Positions 12,201 through 22,850 of a stretch of DNA of 64,000 nucleotides are shown piece after piece. The notes beneath the pieces were generated by a model that was not told the origin of the DNA, searched no databases, and saw only the letters and a list, made by a program, of their open reading frames with translations. The first letter of the stretch is position 1, and each line of letters opens with the position of its first letter. Both the position numbers and the translations under genes were made by a program. Origin of the DNA: Membranipora membranacea. Taxonomy: Eukaryota > Bryozoa > Gymnolaemata > Cheilostomatida > Membraniporidae. The stretch covers positions 7,083,501-7,147,500 of the forward strand of contig OU612070.1 in NCBI GenBank assembly GCA_914767715.1, written 5' to 3'.

Positions 12201-15200
12201 TTCAGACGACCATATAGAAATTATAGAACATCCTACCAGGCTTATACAATGCATACTTGAGTCAACACATGATGACAGCAGCGAGAGAGGTAACTATCAT
12301 TGTATAACTTGTTCTCAGGTTTTAACTTTATTGTTCATCACCTCTATACTACGTACCAGTGTTGGAGTTGCCCCCTCTACTGACATGCTAAAGGGGACAA
12401 CTTCAACGCTGGCAAACTTGTTCAACTCAAGTAGCCGATTAATCGATCTAACTCAACACTGGCTTGTTGATTTTTTTGTGATTTTTATGCACTGCGGTCA
12501 AAATGAAGAAGATATTCCTGATTGGTTATTCTAAGTTCAAATAGCTGTCCCGTGCAATAAATATGCCAATAATCGTGGTCTTGGTTGTTTTGCAATAAGG
12601 AGAACAGCACTTCTACAGCAAAATACAGCCCTGCTTATGGTTTACCATACTCCTGTTTGCTATATAAGAGGTTGAAAGATGTTTTATTCTCTTTTTTTTT
12701 ATAGCCAATGAGAAGTTTGACGCTTGCTGTAAGGTAGCTGATCTAACAGGGCGAGATATCAGGAATATTTGTTATGATATCCTGACTTCATGGCTAAACC
12801 TGGGCTCGCAAAACGCTCAATCTAATGTTGACATGGATATGGTATGTATGTACTAGTGAGTTTGTGTATAAAAAAATTGAAGTCTCACAGGACCCTCAGG
12901 GTGACTTAAGACATTAAGACCGACGCAATATATAGTCTGGTAGCTAGTTTTGCTGTAGTTGTGGGATAATTTGACAATAAAAAATATTCATAGTACTTAA
13001 TAAGTAAAAATCATGTACCTTATTAGAAATTGTTCCCCCTGTTCATCAATGAGGTATGAATGGGAATGTACTGTGCAAGCCAAATAAGCCACCATTTCTA
13101 TCTACTTTAGAGAACTTAAAATTCCTCATCAAGGGTATATGAATAAAGTAACCCACTATTTTACAATCTCTCAGTCTCCTGACGATGAGAATATACCTAA
13201 TTTTATTTATGTGGGAAAAAAATAAGCAATTATAAATATATGGAAGTTGAAGCTTATTTGGCTTGTACAGCATATAAGCATTAATACCTGATAGATGAGC
13301 AGGGGAGATAATTTCTAACACTTTACATAATTTTTACCCAGAAGTACTATGAATTTTTTTAGTGTTAAAACATTACATAACTAGCTGCCAGACTATATTA
13401 TTGCTTTGGTATTTCGGTATTTTTTTAAGAATGATATAAGGTTTTATTCTTTTGTTATACCATTCGTCTACAGCAATTTATCATTGCACCACCTATAATA
13501 TATAATATAATATATTATCAGACAATGACCATTGATATGGGCTCAATGATGTCAGCAGCATTACAAGAACCGACCAATCAGAGTGAGGCTGACACAGATA
13601 ACAAGGAGAAATGGATAGTGAACCTGGCCAGCAGTAAAATAGGAGATAAGATAGTACATCTACTCAACAGTAGTCTAAATGTAAGACATGTCTGGGCATC
13701 GGGATTCAGTCCAACAATTTGAAGCTATCTACTCAACCCTCAACTTTACCCAACATGAGCAGACAACTCAATACAATAATAAACCAAAATCCATCAGCCC
13801 ACCAAAACCCAAGCACATGGGTCCATTCGGAAATGCACAATAATAGTAATTCAAGAATAAATAACACCATAGAACCAATATCCATCACAAACCATAATTC
13901 AGACAAGGCCCTAATGTTGGCCTGAATCCCAGGCTAGGCATTGTAATGTTCCTCTGCATTGCCCATAAGCCAATCATGGTCATTAATATTTGTAATTATG
14001 AATATATTTTGCATAATTGTTTTCATAATTGCCTTTAACAGCATTCAATTGATTGTCCCCATGCGTTTGAGCATTCACTACCAATTCTTGTGTTAGGTTG
14101 TCAATACAATGAGATGACATCAATTTAAATTGTATTTTTGTTGTTGTAGTGTTTTAATTACTATTCTTCAGTGCCAGGTTTCATATTCAGTTGCAGTTTG
14201 CATTCCTCACATTTTACTTTCATGTATACTTATCATTTTTCAGAGTCTGGCCTCATGTAATAAGACGAAGCTTCTAGTAGTGAAATGTTTCCTCTTACTG
14301 GGAGATGCATCCCTGGCGAATCTGAGCAATAAGAAGTCACCGTCTCAGTTTATCCAGCTGACCAATCAGGAGCTCAGTAGACAATACAAAGCTCTCAAGT
14401 ATATCAACAGACTGCAGGCTCTCAACATAAACATGACTGTATGTTTTATTCAACAAACTACTCATTTAGGATAAATGTTTTAAATTAAATATTGAGTTTC
14501 GCTATTTTTCTAACTGAAAATCCGCCGATTGTTAAAGACTACCCAAAGACCAATACATGTGATAGTCAGGCAGTTACTTATGATACAGTTATATCAGATT
14601 TGAATGGTAAGAAATATCCCTGCAAATCTGACATAACGATCATAAGTAACTGCCTGACTATCACATGCATTAGTCATTAGGTAAGCTTTAACTTTGATAC
14701 TCGTTTGATTTTGGCAAATTACAGTATGCTCAAGCCTAGACATTGCAGATATTCTCTTAGCTCAACTGTCTTCTGATTTCAATAGGATAAAATCAGCCTG
14801 TGCACACTACAGCTTGTCGTTTTTTTTTTGTAGGTCGAAGAATTTTACAGTTGTGATCTATCAGCTCTTATAGTCAGGCTGAACAAAAATTACTCAACCA
14901 ACTCTTCAGTAAGTATCAAAAGTCACGGAACTATTCAGTTTTCATGGGACTAGGTTCCTGCCATGAAATTTTCTGCAAATTTATTATCGAATCACTATGA
15001 GGGGGGGGGGGGTGTAATGAAATATGTATTTATGTGTATCAAATATAAATTTCAAAAGCCTTATTGGAGTTGGTAGATGCTTTTAGCTTGTTGTGAACTA
15101 AGTTTGACACTTAATCTTAATTTATACACTGGTCTCATTGTGGATGCCCGTGATATAATATTCTGCACACCTGGCTGTGGATGGCCTGCGTAGGATAGTG

Positions 15201-17897
15201 GTGTGCCACACAGGGGAGGTGTATGACACTCATGGCCTTGCAGTGAATTTTCCACACTATGTAGGATATTTTTATAAACCCCCCAATACATTGATTGTGA
15301 ACTTCATGTTCTTCTGACTCATATTAGAAATTTATATTAAAACTTATTTTGCCGGTAGCAAAAAAAACATAACAGAAGGTGATGTTTTGTTGTTGTCAGA
15401 TTGTCTATTATAGATTTATGATTATATTAAAGACAGTGCATTTTAGACATAGGAAAAATTTGAATGCATGCTGGATTTCTGTAACATGAAAAACATCCTG
15501 TAAATATTGTTAATCACAGTGATGGAATCTAAAGAGCTCAAAGGATGTGGTGTGGACACTCACAGCAGCGTAGGCCCTAGACTAGAGTAAAACCACGATA
15601 ATTTAAATATCACTCAAATCTAACCAGGATAATGATAAATGATAACAAATGAATATTTGGTATTTCAGGCTGTAGTTTTGTGTGCTGATCTGTGTATAGA
15701 GACAAGTAATTATGAGATCGTCATGTGGAGATCAATCCTGCTGCAGCTTATCCAACTCAATGAGGTAGGTGTATATCACCACACTGACATCAAGATTCCA
15801 CTATTAAAGCATCCACACAATGAACCATACAATAATCAATGGGAATGCTCCAGCTTATAAGCTTTAAAATTAGCCCAAAAACAGCTCAATTGGTCAACCA
15901 GGGCCAAAGTTACGTCTTATCAAAGTGAGGCCTTGCTGGCGTTTGCTCGCGATCCTTGCAAAGGTGGATATGATGTCATAGACATACATTTTGCGTATAT
16001 GTCTACCATTAGAAACTTTGGACTCGTGGAATTCCGTCAAAATTGGATGAAACGAGATGAAATCCAACGTAGCTCATGACATCATCGAGATTAATCCAAA
16101 GCAAAAAATTGAAGCAGATAAACGCATATTTTGTGGGGAAAAAATTGGTTTCACTTTAATAATTCCATGTACAAAAAATGTCGAATATTGGTCGCAAAAA
16201 CCCTGTTGTGACCTCACACCCAGGCTTTCCGATTTCACGAGCAATTATTGAAAGGGCCAACTTCAATGCCTCATAACACAGCTTGCAGTGGACTGAGAGG
16301 GTAAATTTTGGGCGTGTTTTGAAGCTGATTAGCTGGAGAAACAGCTTTGATAATCCCAATCTTCATTGTGTGGGTGCTTTAACATTGGTATCTCTGATCG
16401 TTAGAGTCAATTTAGAAGCAGTACCTAACATGTACCCCCTCCCCCCCCCCTAATTAATAAAATTGAACACGGGTCGTCACACCAAATTCCTTGTGATGGT
16501 ACTCTTGCTAAGTGAATTAAACCACTCTCTATTGATCAGAGATGTACATGCTATAGTATATCACGTGATCAGTGTGATCTGTCACGTGAACATCTCAGCT
16601 GCGAAGGCAATATTTTTATCAGCATGATGAGCTTGCACCTAATCAAACTGGAGTAATCCGCTTTCAAAATTATGTGTAAATTTACCCGATGACATCTTAT
16701 CACCCCAATCATCTGTACTTAGCAAGTGTTTTGAGGCATTATAATATTGCTCCACTTTCAAAGTAGGTTAATTTCTCTCTAATTTATATGAACCCATATA
16801 CCTGATCATAAACATTGACACTGACAGGACACTGTATGGAGAATTAGCATTGCGGCACGGAGGCAGTTAACTGTGGGTGGCGTTTCTACATTGAAATGTG
16901 TAGTGGCATCGATTGGTGTTATCATTGACATGCAGTCCACATACCATTTTAAAACCCAATCAACTTTTATCTGATCGGGAGTTTGAAGATAGAAATGGAT
17001 TGAGCAGTTTATGAGCAGCAGTATGATATTAATTTTCACATAAACAAAACTTTTAAAGAAAAATCAACTCTTAGTTTATCACAAGAAATAATGTATTGCA
17101 ATTTTCGTATTCAAATTTCGATCAAAATTGATTGAGTTATCAAGAAAAACCTGGGCTTTTGACTGCAGATCAATGATAGCATCACTGCTACTACACTATT
17201 AAATGTCGTCACTGTCTAGGTTTGTGATTGAGCCCAAATCGTGAACAAAATTACGTGCAAAAAACATACGTCAAGGTCATGACCTTTTCTTTTTTTTAAA
17301 CACATATATTTATATTGTCTCGGATTTTGTGATGATTCAGATTGATAAGCTGTGTGAAGTATTGATGGTCACATGTTATCAGACTCAGCTATGGAGTTTA
17401 GATGTCTACAGGCAGGCCTGGCAGATTATATATCAGAAATCATCGTCTAAAGATACAGTATACAAAACTGCCATGAAAAGGTATGTGATTAGGCACCGCC
17501 CATGTGCTCACAACTTGTTATAATTTTGAGCGCTTGAATCCACCTTGAATTCACCAGCCAAGAAGCCAAAAGCCCAGCGATGATTCTATAATATGTCAAA
17601 CCAGAGATGATAATAGCGGTGCCCTGGAGTGAGAAGAGGCGTATTGTTATTATTAGAACAATTATCCATAATCACATGATCTGATGGTTGTTGACTGAAT
17701 TCAACGATTGGTTGTAGTTAGTACCTCATACTAAAATGTAAACAAGAGAACATCATTCAAATTTTTTGGGTCTCATGAATTGATTGGACATGGAGGTAGT
17801 GTTTCAGGTTCTCCTACACAAAAACTCTTTCGGATGTACAGTCTGACAAAGATTTTTCTATTGCAGCTGTCCCATATTGGATATGATAAAGAAATGA
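277..17897 (+). CDS. KNTC1: Rod/KNTC1-like kinetochore protein, C-terminal part (24 exons, 5' end outside window)
   Basis: Exons: 277-485, 986-1157, 1517-1766, 2493-2560, 2767-2875, 3207-3375, 4289-4437, 4772-5021, 5340-5487, 5935-6237, 6468-6565, 7035-7308, 7848-8019, 9388-9446, 9837-10001, 10833-10958, 12100-12289, 12705-12841, 13522-13680, 14244-14438, 14834-14908, 15669-15764, 17341-17480, 17867-17897. They sum to 3,744 bases (1,248 codons) with every intron GT-AG and every phase compatible, which strongly supports one gene. The product is all helical, with no enzyme motif. Local resemblances to the Rod C-terminal region are ILSKYGVNFLPVF (exons 10-11), RLPYQTLTSGSVWKTI (exon 13), LAVEQVLHEHKLASDD (exon 17) and the VMWRSILLQL helix (exon 22). 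Rod is the large subunit of the RZZ (Rod-Zw10-Zwilch) complex, which recruits dynein and checkpoint proteins to unattached kinetochores. Exon coordinates are firmer than the name; another HEAT-like scaffold is the alternative. The end appears short compared with vertebrate KNTC1. Confidence 0.7.
763..776. repeat. Poly-C run (C14)
   Basis: Fourteen consecutive C lie in the first visible intron of the Rod/KNTC1-like gene. It is one of eight mononucleotide G or C runs of ten or more in this AT-rich window. Confidence 0.95.
778..925 (-). mobile_element. tRNA-derived SINE, partial copy (minus orientation)
   Basis: Read on the minus strand, this stretch begins with a degenerate tRNA-like head (GGAGGTAGCCCCG, then a B-box-like GGTCCTGGGTCC) and continues into a body that matches the element at 26130-26335, including the shared GCCAAGTTGC block. 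It lies in an intron. Both copies have the same orientation and organisation, which supports a dispersed SINE family and not a functional tRNA gene. Confidence 0.55.
1798..2168. mobile_element. MITE with AAAGGGCAACCAAGGTTTC terminal inverted repeats, copy 1
   Basis: The ~370-bp element is bounded by TTAAAGGGCAACCAAGG and its reverse complement CCTTGGTTGCCCTTTAA. The body has no coding capacity. Near-identical copies occur at 58993-59222 and 59223-59608 in a sulfotransferase intron. The TTAA at both ends suggests TTAA-targeted (piggyBac-like) insertion, although a 3-bp TTA target of Harbinger type cannot be excluded. It sits in the intron between exons 1517-1766 and 2493-2560. Confidence 0.85.
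3518..4195. mobile_element. Palindromic element made of two head-to-head tRNA-derived units
   Basis: Arms of at least 130 bp, starting ATCTTAAAGACTTTG and ending in its near complement CAAAGTCTTTAAAAGAT, flank a centre with two diverging tRNA-like promoters. The plus-strand unit (about 3886-3952) has A box TAGCTCAGTGTTAG and a perfect B box GGTTCGAGACC. The minus-strand unit (about 3875-3805) has A-box-like TGGCGTGATGG and B box GGTTCGATTCC. Both arms share a tail containing GGTTGTGACGTACCC. It is either two SINE copies in inverted orientation or a foldback element built from tRNA genes. It lies within the intron 3376-4288. Confidence 0.75.
6717..6739. repeat. (TA)n microsatellite
   Basis: An uninterrupted TA dinucleotide run of about eleven units lies in the intron after exon 6468-6565. 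Confidence 0.9.
7455..7744. mobile_element. Foldback MITE, family C, copy 1
   Basis: Terminal inverted repeats of about 50 bp: the left end has AAAGACTGCCAACAGACC and CAATATATAGTCTAGCAG, and the right end is the complement (CTGCCAGACTATGTATTG, GGTCTTTCGGTAGTCTTT). The inner part includes AGCACTTCTGGGTAAA. Related copies are at 8382-8858 and 12906-13429. No coding capacity. It lies in a Rod/KNTC1 intron. Confidence 0.8.
8382..8858. mobile_element. Foldback MITE, family C, copy 2 (near-complete palindrome)
   Basis: The element reads out from a central spacer into two long complementary arms. The left arm carries GACCACAGCAATACATAG, AGCACTTCTGGGTAA and GATGAGCTATGAGG-like blocks, and the right arm carries their complements, ending in TGCTGTGGTCCTTCC. 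It abuts the family B palindrome at 8863, so two foldback elements sit side by side in one intron (8020-9387). Confidence 0.8.
8863..9316. mobile_element. Near-perfect palindromic foldback element, family B, copy 1
   Basis: Arms of about 220 bp are almost fully complementary: TTAAACCACTGCTGACACAG at the left end and CTGTGTCAGCAGTGGTTTAA at the right, with the turn near 9090 (AACATTTTTATTAGTGTT). TTAA is present at both tips. A second copy is at 37835-38184. There is no open frame of note. It would fold into a long hairpin RNA if transcribed as part of the intron. Confidence 0.88.
10002..10680. repeat. G/T-rich minisatellite with 59-bp higher-order period
   Basis: The stretch consists of variants of GGGTATTTG and GGGTATGTGTGG. 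Between about 10140 and 10380 a longer unit recurs exactly every 59 bases (TCTGTGTGG at 10144, 10203, 10262, 10321). The opposite strand is C/A-rich and gives long artificial open frames of repeated TQIPHTYP-like peptides. It starts directly at the donor of exon 9837-10001 and fills most of that intron. Confidence 0.93.
11043..11173. mobile_element. Short foldback MITE, family E, copy 1
   Basis: About 130 bp with inverted ends (ACTAGTCTGAGCGCTCAAAC at the left, GTGCGCTTAGACTAGT at the right) and an inner partial palindrome around GATGGGAATGTGGTTGAT. A diverged relative is at 28548-28690. Confidence 0.7.
11289..11722. mobile_element. Foldback MITE, family F
   Basis: Outer ends AGACAGTTTTCTGAGCT and AGCTCAGAAAACTGTCT are perfectly complementary. 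A second inner pair (CAGTTTGGTACTTTCAAC with CCGCATAGGAAAAACC, and TTTTTCCTATGCGGC with AAAAGTACCAAACTG) extends the stem. Only one copy is in the window. It lies in the intron before exon 12100-12289. Confidence 0.7.
12906..13429. mobile_element. Foldback MITE, family C, copy 3
   Basis: It has the same organisation as 8382-8858: GACGCAATATATAGTCTGG at the left, CTGCCAGACTATATTATTG and GGTATTTCGGTA at the right, with complementary inner arms meeting near 13170. No coding capacity. Confidence 0.75.
14531..14690. mobile_element. Short foldback MITE, family D, copy 1
   Basis: Left end AAAGACTACCCAAAGACC followed by ATAGTCAGGCAGTTACTTAT; right end ATAAGTAACTGCCTGACTAT. The copy at 51461-51664 has the same ends. 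The outer AAAGACTACC is shared with family C, so the two may use the same transposase. Confidence 0.75.
15001..15012. repeat. Poly-G run (G12)
   Basis: Twelve consecutive G lie in the Rod/KNTC1-like intron between exons 14834-14908 and 15669-15764. Confidence 0.95.
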
Positions 17898-20800
17898 GCC
17901 TATGATTACTCTGGAGAGTTTCTGCAACAAGTTACATTGTGCTTCCATTGTCGCTGACATTTTATCCTGGCTAATGGTCACATACCTTTCCAATAATGTT
18001 AGGGCTAATTCCTCACCGTTATGTTGTTTTTTGTATTTTAATACTCACTGGATAATATTAGTTATATAATGTTAGTCATATTTGTTGTACAAGTTAGGTT
18101 ACTACACAAATACTATGTGAAAGCTGTGAGAGTCTGATACCACTATGGAATATAAACTGAAGGAGATTAGAAGCACTGTGATATGATAACAATAAATACT
18201 TCCATTTCACCAAATGAAAACACATCACAAAAAACATTAACATGATAAACAGTAACAGTTGAGTAATCATGAGACTGAGGCTATTTACAGTTAATCCTTA
18301 GACCAATGAACTAAAGGTTTAGTTCATTGCTTAGACCAGTGGCCCTACAACATAAAATTTGGCGGAATTAAATTTAGCAACCTGGCTGGAGACTATTGAA
18401 ATAGGGAATTACATGACTTGCAAATCAATACCAACTTTGTAGAATCCAAAAAAAGCATTAAAATTTTATGATGTATGGGTGGCTTCTTTGACTTTCCCCT
18501 CCCCTTGGTTTGAACAAGGAGCCTGAGCCCTTGCTTTTTATTTGCTTCTATTAAATATTATGCCAGTGTTTTATATATTAAACTAAAATTATAACATAAA
18601 AATAAATATCCAATAAACAAAATTCGATTGTCATGCTAGTAAAGTTTTTTAAGTCACATTAAATAGGTCAGGCATGATTGTATAAAGCTTTTAATATGTG
18701 TAAATTGACCTTAAGGGCACAGTTTGTTGGCCGGCCGATAATAAGGCTTGTTAGATAATAACCCAAACAATGAATTATCAGTTGAAGGAATAGAAACTGA
18801 TTAATTTAATAACCTTGAGAATAGATGAAACAGGGAGATACTGGTTTGATACAAACTATCACAGATAAGAAGATGGGGTGGGCAGTGAAAATAATCACAT
18901 GTTAGCCACTAGGCTGGTCACACATATCACATATACACTTATGTTTCTGTTTACAGATTATTTAATATCTGCGAAAAATATCTAGTTTCAGTACACGATT
19001 TGCCATTGAAGTATAAACATCTAAGTAGTGCTAATTTTCTGCTCTAGCTATAGTATGGTAACAGCTATTATCTAACTCGCCCACCTAAACAGCCCATTAT
19101 AGCCAGGTACTGGTCATATTACATAAGGGGTGGAGGCTTGTTCTGTCTCACATCACAACATTAAATGCACCGACAAGGATCAATTAAATGAGTCTACTAT
19201 TAACACTGCATATAAATTTACTAAGCTGGCATCGAGTCTAGCATACTTATATTTTCTGTGTAAGTGTACGCAGGGTGCACACCTTGCTTTCATGTACGTA
19301 CACTGCAACTGATATCTAGAGATCGTTGTCCAACAACTGGAGTCTGAAAATTCTCAGAAATCCTCAACTTCAAGTCTAAAATAACAGCACCACAATTCTG
19401 CAATCTAATCTGTAAAGCATTTGCATTGCTCTCTCGTCATATATTATTCTGTTAAGTTAAATTTAACCTTATATGCTGATCGAACACATAGTACCATTTC
19501 TAAAATAAGAGGTTTTTTTTTAATATTATCAATAAATGTTAAAAAAGCCACCAATTTTAGAAATAAGAACATAGAAAATTGTTTTTGGGTATTTTTATGA
19601 AAAATGCCATCAATTTCAATGCCTCAGATTTATTCCCATGCTTTTTATTACACTCTCGCTGGCACTGGTATTCCATTCTGTTTCTGACAGTCTATATCAT
19701 CTCGATACTGAAATGTTTTTCAAATAGTTGCCATAAGAATCGGGGAAAAGGAAAAAGCATTAATGAAAATAAATGCCATATATACTGCCATTAGGGAGAA
19801 TGCCATATATATGAAAGTATTATGAAAGTATTATGAAAATAATGCCATATTTAATTGCAGTGTTCCAGAATAAGGTTGCATTTATGTGACTATGAAAGAT
19901 GTAATAAAATATTTTTGAGCAAAATCATCAACCATCGTTCCACAAGATCTAACAAGATCTGGACGGCAGGAAAGATTTAAAACACTAAATCTCCTTGACA
20001 ATAATATTATTATTATTATTAATTCTTATACAAATTATTTATTATTATTTTTAAATATTTTTATTTATTTGTTTGAATCCTACCATTTATTGTTGTGCAC
20101 GGTCTCATATGCCTAAGTGACTTGATCAACAAAACCAAAAATAATTTATATATATGTGTATATTCTATCTTTTATATGCAAAAAGCTTTAACTAATTGTA
20201 AATTCCATATTTCAAGATACGTGATCAATTTGATAATCAAAATACCCAATCAGAAACAATTGCCAAGGTGATACAACAAATTTTGAAAGAGTTAGAAACT
20301 ATTACATTCAATGAGATGAGTTAGTTAAAATTGTCACTTAATGGGCAAGAAGGTGACAATTCAGAGATAGAAGCCTTATACTGTTATCTTTGAGCTATCC
20401 CAAATACGATTGGCATATGATTCCTTGAGTGGCGGCAGTAGTAATTTAATGCTTTTTGGGTCCATTGGCTGCCAATTTTCAATCCAAAAACTTGATCTAA
20501 TTAATACTGCTGCACACATAAAATTATACTTCAGCTCTTCCAAACGTTTTTTCCACAAATAACATGATAAATTTTATGTCAATCTACTATTTTTTTTTTC
20601 CGTTGAGAGCTAATATTGTAAAACATTCTTTTCGAATAAAAATTATGCCAATAATCTATTGAAAAAAATTACGTGTAACAAAATTGAGAATGCCAGACTT
20701 CATTGATATTAATGAGTTTGGTGGGTAAGTGTGATTAAAGAAGATATTATCCATACTGATCTAGCCATCGTGTACAAGAATCTTGCTGAAAGCTCGACCT

Positions 20801-20967
20801 GAGTGATGGCATAGCAAAAAAATACGGCATATTTACCTTAGCTAAGTTTGAAAGAGTTCACACTAACACAGTCACCAATTGTGCCTAAACAAAATAAAAT
20901 AGCTGTCATGACTACGTATTATGTTAATTGTGTGATTGCGAGGCCTTGACACCTCATCTAACACTGT
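17898..20967. other. Intergenic, no gene seen; candidate polyadenylation signal near 18190
   Basis: No phase-consistent exons or protein-like open frames are visible. AATAAA near 18190 would suit the 3' end of the Rod/KNTC1-like transcript, about 290 bases after its TGA. The rest is AT-rich with a small hairpin at about 18305-18335 (CAATGAACTAAA / TTTAGTTCATTG) and a short run of TATTATGAAAG-type repeats near 19815. Confidence 0.6.
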
Positions 20968-21574
20968 TTATAAGCAGCATATCCACAACATTTTACCAGC
21001 AATAGATCAGCAATTATCAACTCAAGGCTAGTTCAACTCAATTCTCTGTTAGGAGCGAACTTCCTGTTAACTTAGAAAAACAACTTTCCCAAGAGATTCC
21101 ACCTCGCTGTTGATTGGATGATACCCTGATATGATGTCAATGGCGTGATTGCCCTGCGATAGTAAGACGATTGCATCAGGGAGTATTCTCCTTGATTGCA
21201 TCATGCAATACTCTTGAATGCACATAACCAAGTTAAAATAACCGTAGTGCCAGGTTGTAGTTTATGAGATATGAGATAAACTACAAACCTGGCACTACGG
21301 TTATTTTAACTTGGTTATGTGCATTCAAGAGTATTGCATGATGCAAACAAGGAGAATTCTCTCTGATGGGATCGTCTTACTATCGCAGGGCAATCACGTC
21401 ATTGACATCATATCAGGGTATCTTCCAATCAACAGCGAGGTTGAATCTCTTGGGAAAGTTGTTTTGAAAAGTTAACAGGAAGTTCGCTCCTAACAGAGAA
21501 TTGAGTTGCACTAGCCTTGAGTTGATAATTGCTGATCTATTGCTGGTAAAATGTTGTGGATATGCTGCTTATAA
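20968..21574. repeat. ~607-bp near-perfect palindrome upstream of the GPCR gene
   Basis: The left arm starts TTATAAGCAGCATATCCAC and the right arm ends in the complement GTGGATATGCTGCTTATAA. The arms (~300 bp each) stay complementary with only scattered mismatches to a short loop near 21266 (ATGAGATATGAGAT). Inner matches include GTGCCAGGTT/AACCTGGCAC and AGGAGCGAACTTCCTG/CAGGAAGTTCGCTCCT. It has no coding capacity. It ends ~140 bases before a TATA box. It is probably a recent foldback element; no second copy is in the window. Confidence 0.93.
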
Positions 21575-21713
21575 TTAACACCCCATAACTTACACTAGTG
21601 ACTAGTAAGTGGTATTACAATGCTAGCACTATTTTGGATATATTTTGTGTTAATTCCTCACTCAATTTTAAGCTGCTCTGGGATATATGTCACTAGGCTG
21701 GTCTGCATATGAG

Positions 21714-21721
21714 TATATAAA
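21714..21721 (+). promoter_or_regulatory. TATA box of the GPCR gene
   Basis: TATATAAA followed by GG lies 44 bases before the chosen GPCR start ATG (21765). A start site about 30 bases downstream would fall near 21745, leaving a short leader of roughly 20 bases. This argues against the in-frame upstream ATG at 21687, which would lie in the promoter. Confidence 0.6.
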
Positions 21722-21764
21722 GGTTTGGTTCGCTAAGCGGCGATCACTCTCGTTATCAGCTGCT

Positions 21765-22850
21765 ATGGATGCCACTGAAGTTGTCTCTCCTCTCACTAAT
21801 TTAAATGGATCTGAGGTCCTCCATAATAACTCTTATACTTCTGAAAACACAACACAGGCTGATCTGACCGCAGACGATATTGTACGCATGTGTCCACATG
21901 ATAGCTTGGAGCGATGTTACAGCGCCTACGAATGGAAATATTTTGTTGTTGGTCTTTGTTTGATCTCACTGGTGGTGAACATTTTCCACATTTTAGTGTT
22001 AAGGAGACTACCGTCAATTCGTGGTACTGCCTATCTCTTTATCTTACAACAGATATCTGTGGCTGATATCTATGCTATGTTGTCTCTGTTTTCGATGTTC
22101 TGCTTCTACCACCAAATCTATCTTGGGAAAAACATCATTATTGGTGTCTTATTTGCAACCATGCACGAGCACTGTGGACTTGTGCGTTACAGCGTCCTTT
22201 CGGCGGCTAGCATAGAGAGATATCTTACTTTATGCCATCCTCTTGGTGGGGGACCAGAATTCTTCAAGCGATGGAGTCAACCTCAACAGATAAAAACTTT
22301 CTCTGTTGGATCTTGGATCGCTGCACTGGTTTTTTCATTTGCAAAAAATTATTTCTTGCGCGGAGACATTTGTGTCTGGGCCTTTTACGGTCCTGGCAAC
22401 ATAGGATCACTCAAAGCAAGTATTTGTCTACTTGCTTACACTGCAGTTTGGACAGCTATAATTTTTTTTTGTAATGTCAAAGTCCTTATAGAACTGAAAC
22501 AAGTCCGCATACGCAATAAGCACCAGCGAATAAGAGACAAACTTGTTCGCCGGGGTTTCTTATATATCGTAATTATCAATATAGCATTCTATGTATGTTT
22601 GATACCTGTTACTGCAACAATCATACTGTCCCCTTTTGAAAAGTATGTCGTTAATGTACGATGGTTTGTACATGTCCTTTATATGTCTTACGGAATTTTC
22701 AATGTTGTAACTTACGGTTGGGCAATGAAACCCTACAGAAATTTAGTATGTAAAATACTTATGTGTACACAATTGTCTAAAACTGAGTCGATTCATATTC
22801 CTTCAGTTACCCCGAAAACCCCGAAAGCTCAGGAATCGGAACTGAATTAG
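21765..22850 (+). CDS. Class A (rhodopsin-like) GPCR, orphan, single exon
   Basis: A 361-residue seven-helix receptor. The N-terminus has NGS, NNS and NTT N-glycosylation sequons (residues 14-30). Helices lie roughly at 58-79, 90-112, 127-150, 178-195, 217-240, 265-288 and 300-322. Class A signatures are a TM2 Asp (SVAD, 98-101), ERY at 151-153 in place of DRY followed by LTLCHPL, a Trp in TM4 (184), and a diverged TM7 motif NVVTY (313-317) in place of NPxxY, followed by MKPYR. There is no Cys at position 3.25 (residue 127 is Gly), so the usual TM3-ECL2 disulfide is absent. That is a known feature of melanocortin, cannabinoid and S1P-type receptors, but the ligand cannot be inferred. I chose this start because a TATA box lies between it and the upstream ATG at 21687. 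The gene is intronless and converges with the ENPP gene. Confidence 0.85.
   Translation: MDATEVVSPLTNLNGSEVLHNNSYTSENTTQADLTADDIVRMCPHDSLERCYSAYEWKYFVVGLCLISLVVNIFHILVLRRLPSIRGTAYLFILQQISVADIYAMLSLFSMFCFYHQIYLGKNIIIGVLFATMHEHCGLVRYSVLSAASIERYLTLCHPLGGGPEFFKRWSQPQQIKTFSVGSWIAALVFSFAKNYFLRGDICVWAFYGPGNIGSLKASICLLAYTAVWTAIIFFCNVKVLIELKQVRIRNKHQRIRDKLVRRGFLYIVIINIAFYVCLIPVTATIILSPFEKYVVNVRWFVHVLYMSYGIFNVVTYGWAMKPYRNLVCKILMCTQLSKTESIHIPSVTPKTPKAQESELN

Noticed and set aside
21687-21764. Upstream ATG giving a 387-residue GPCR
   Set aside because: A TATA box lies at 21714-21721 inside this extension, so the segment is likely promoter; the ATG at 21765 also has better context (GCTATGG).
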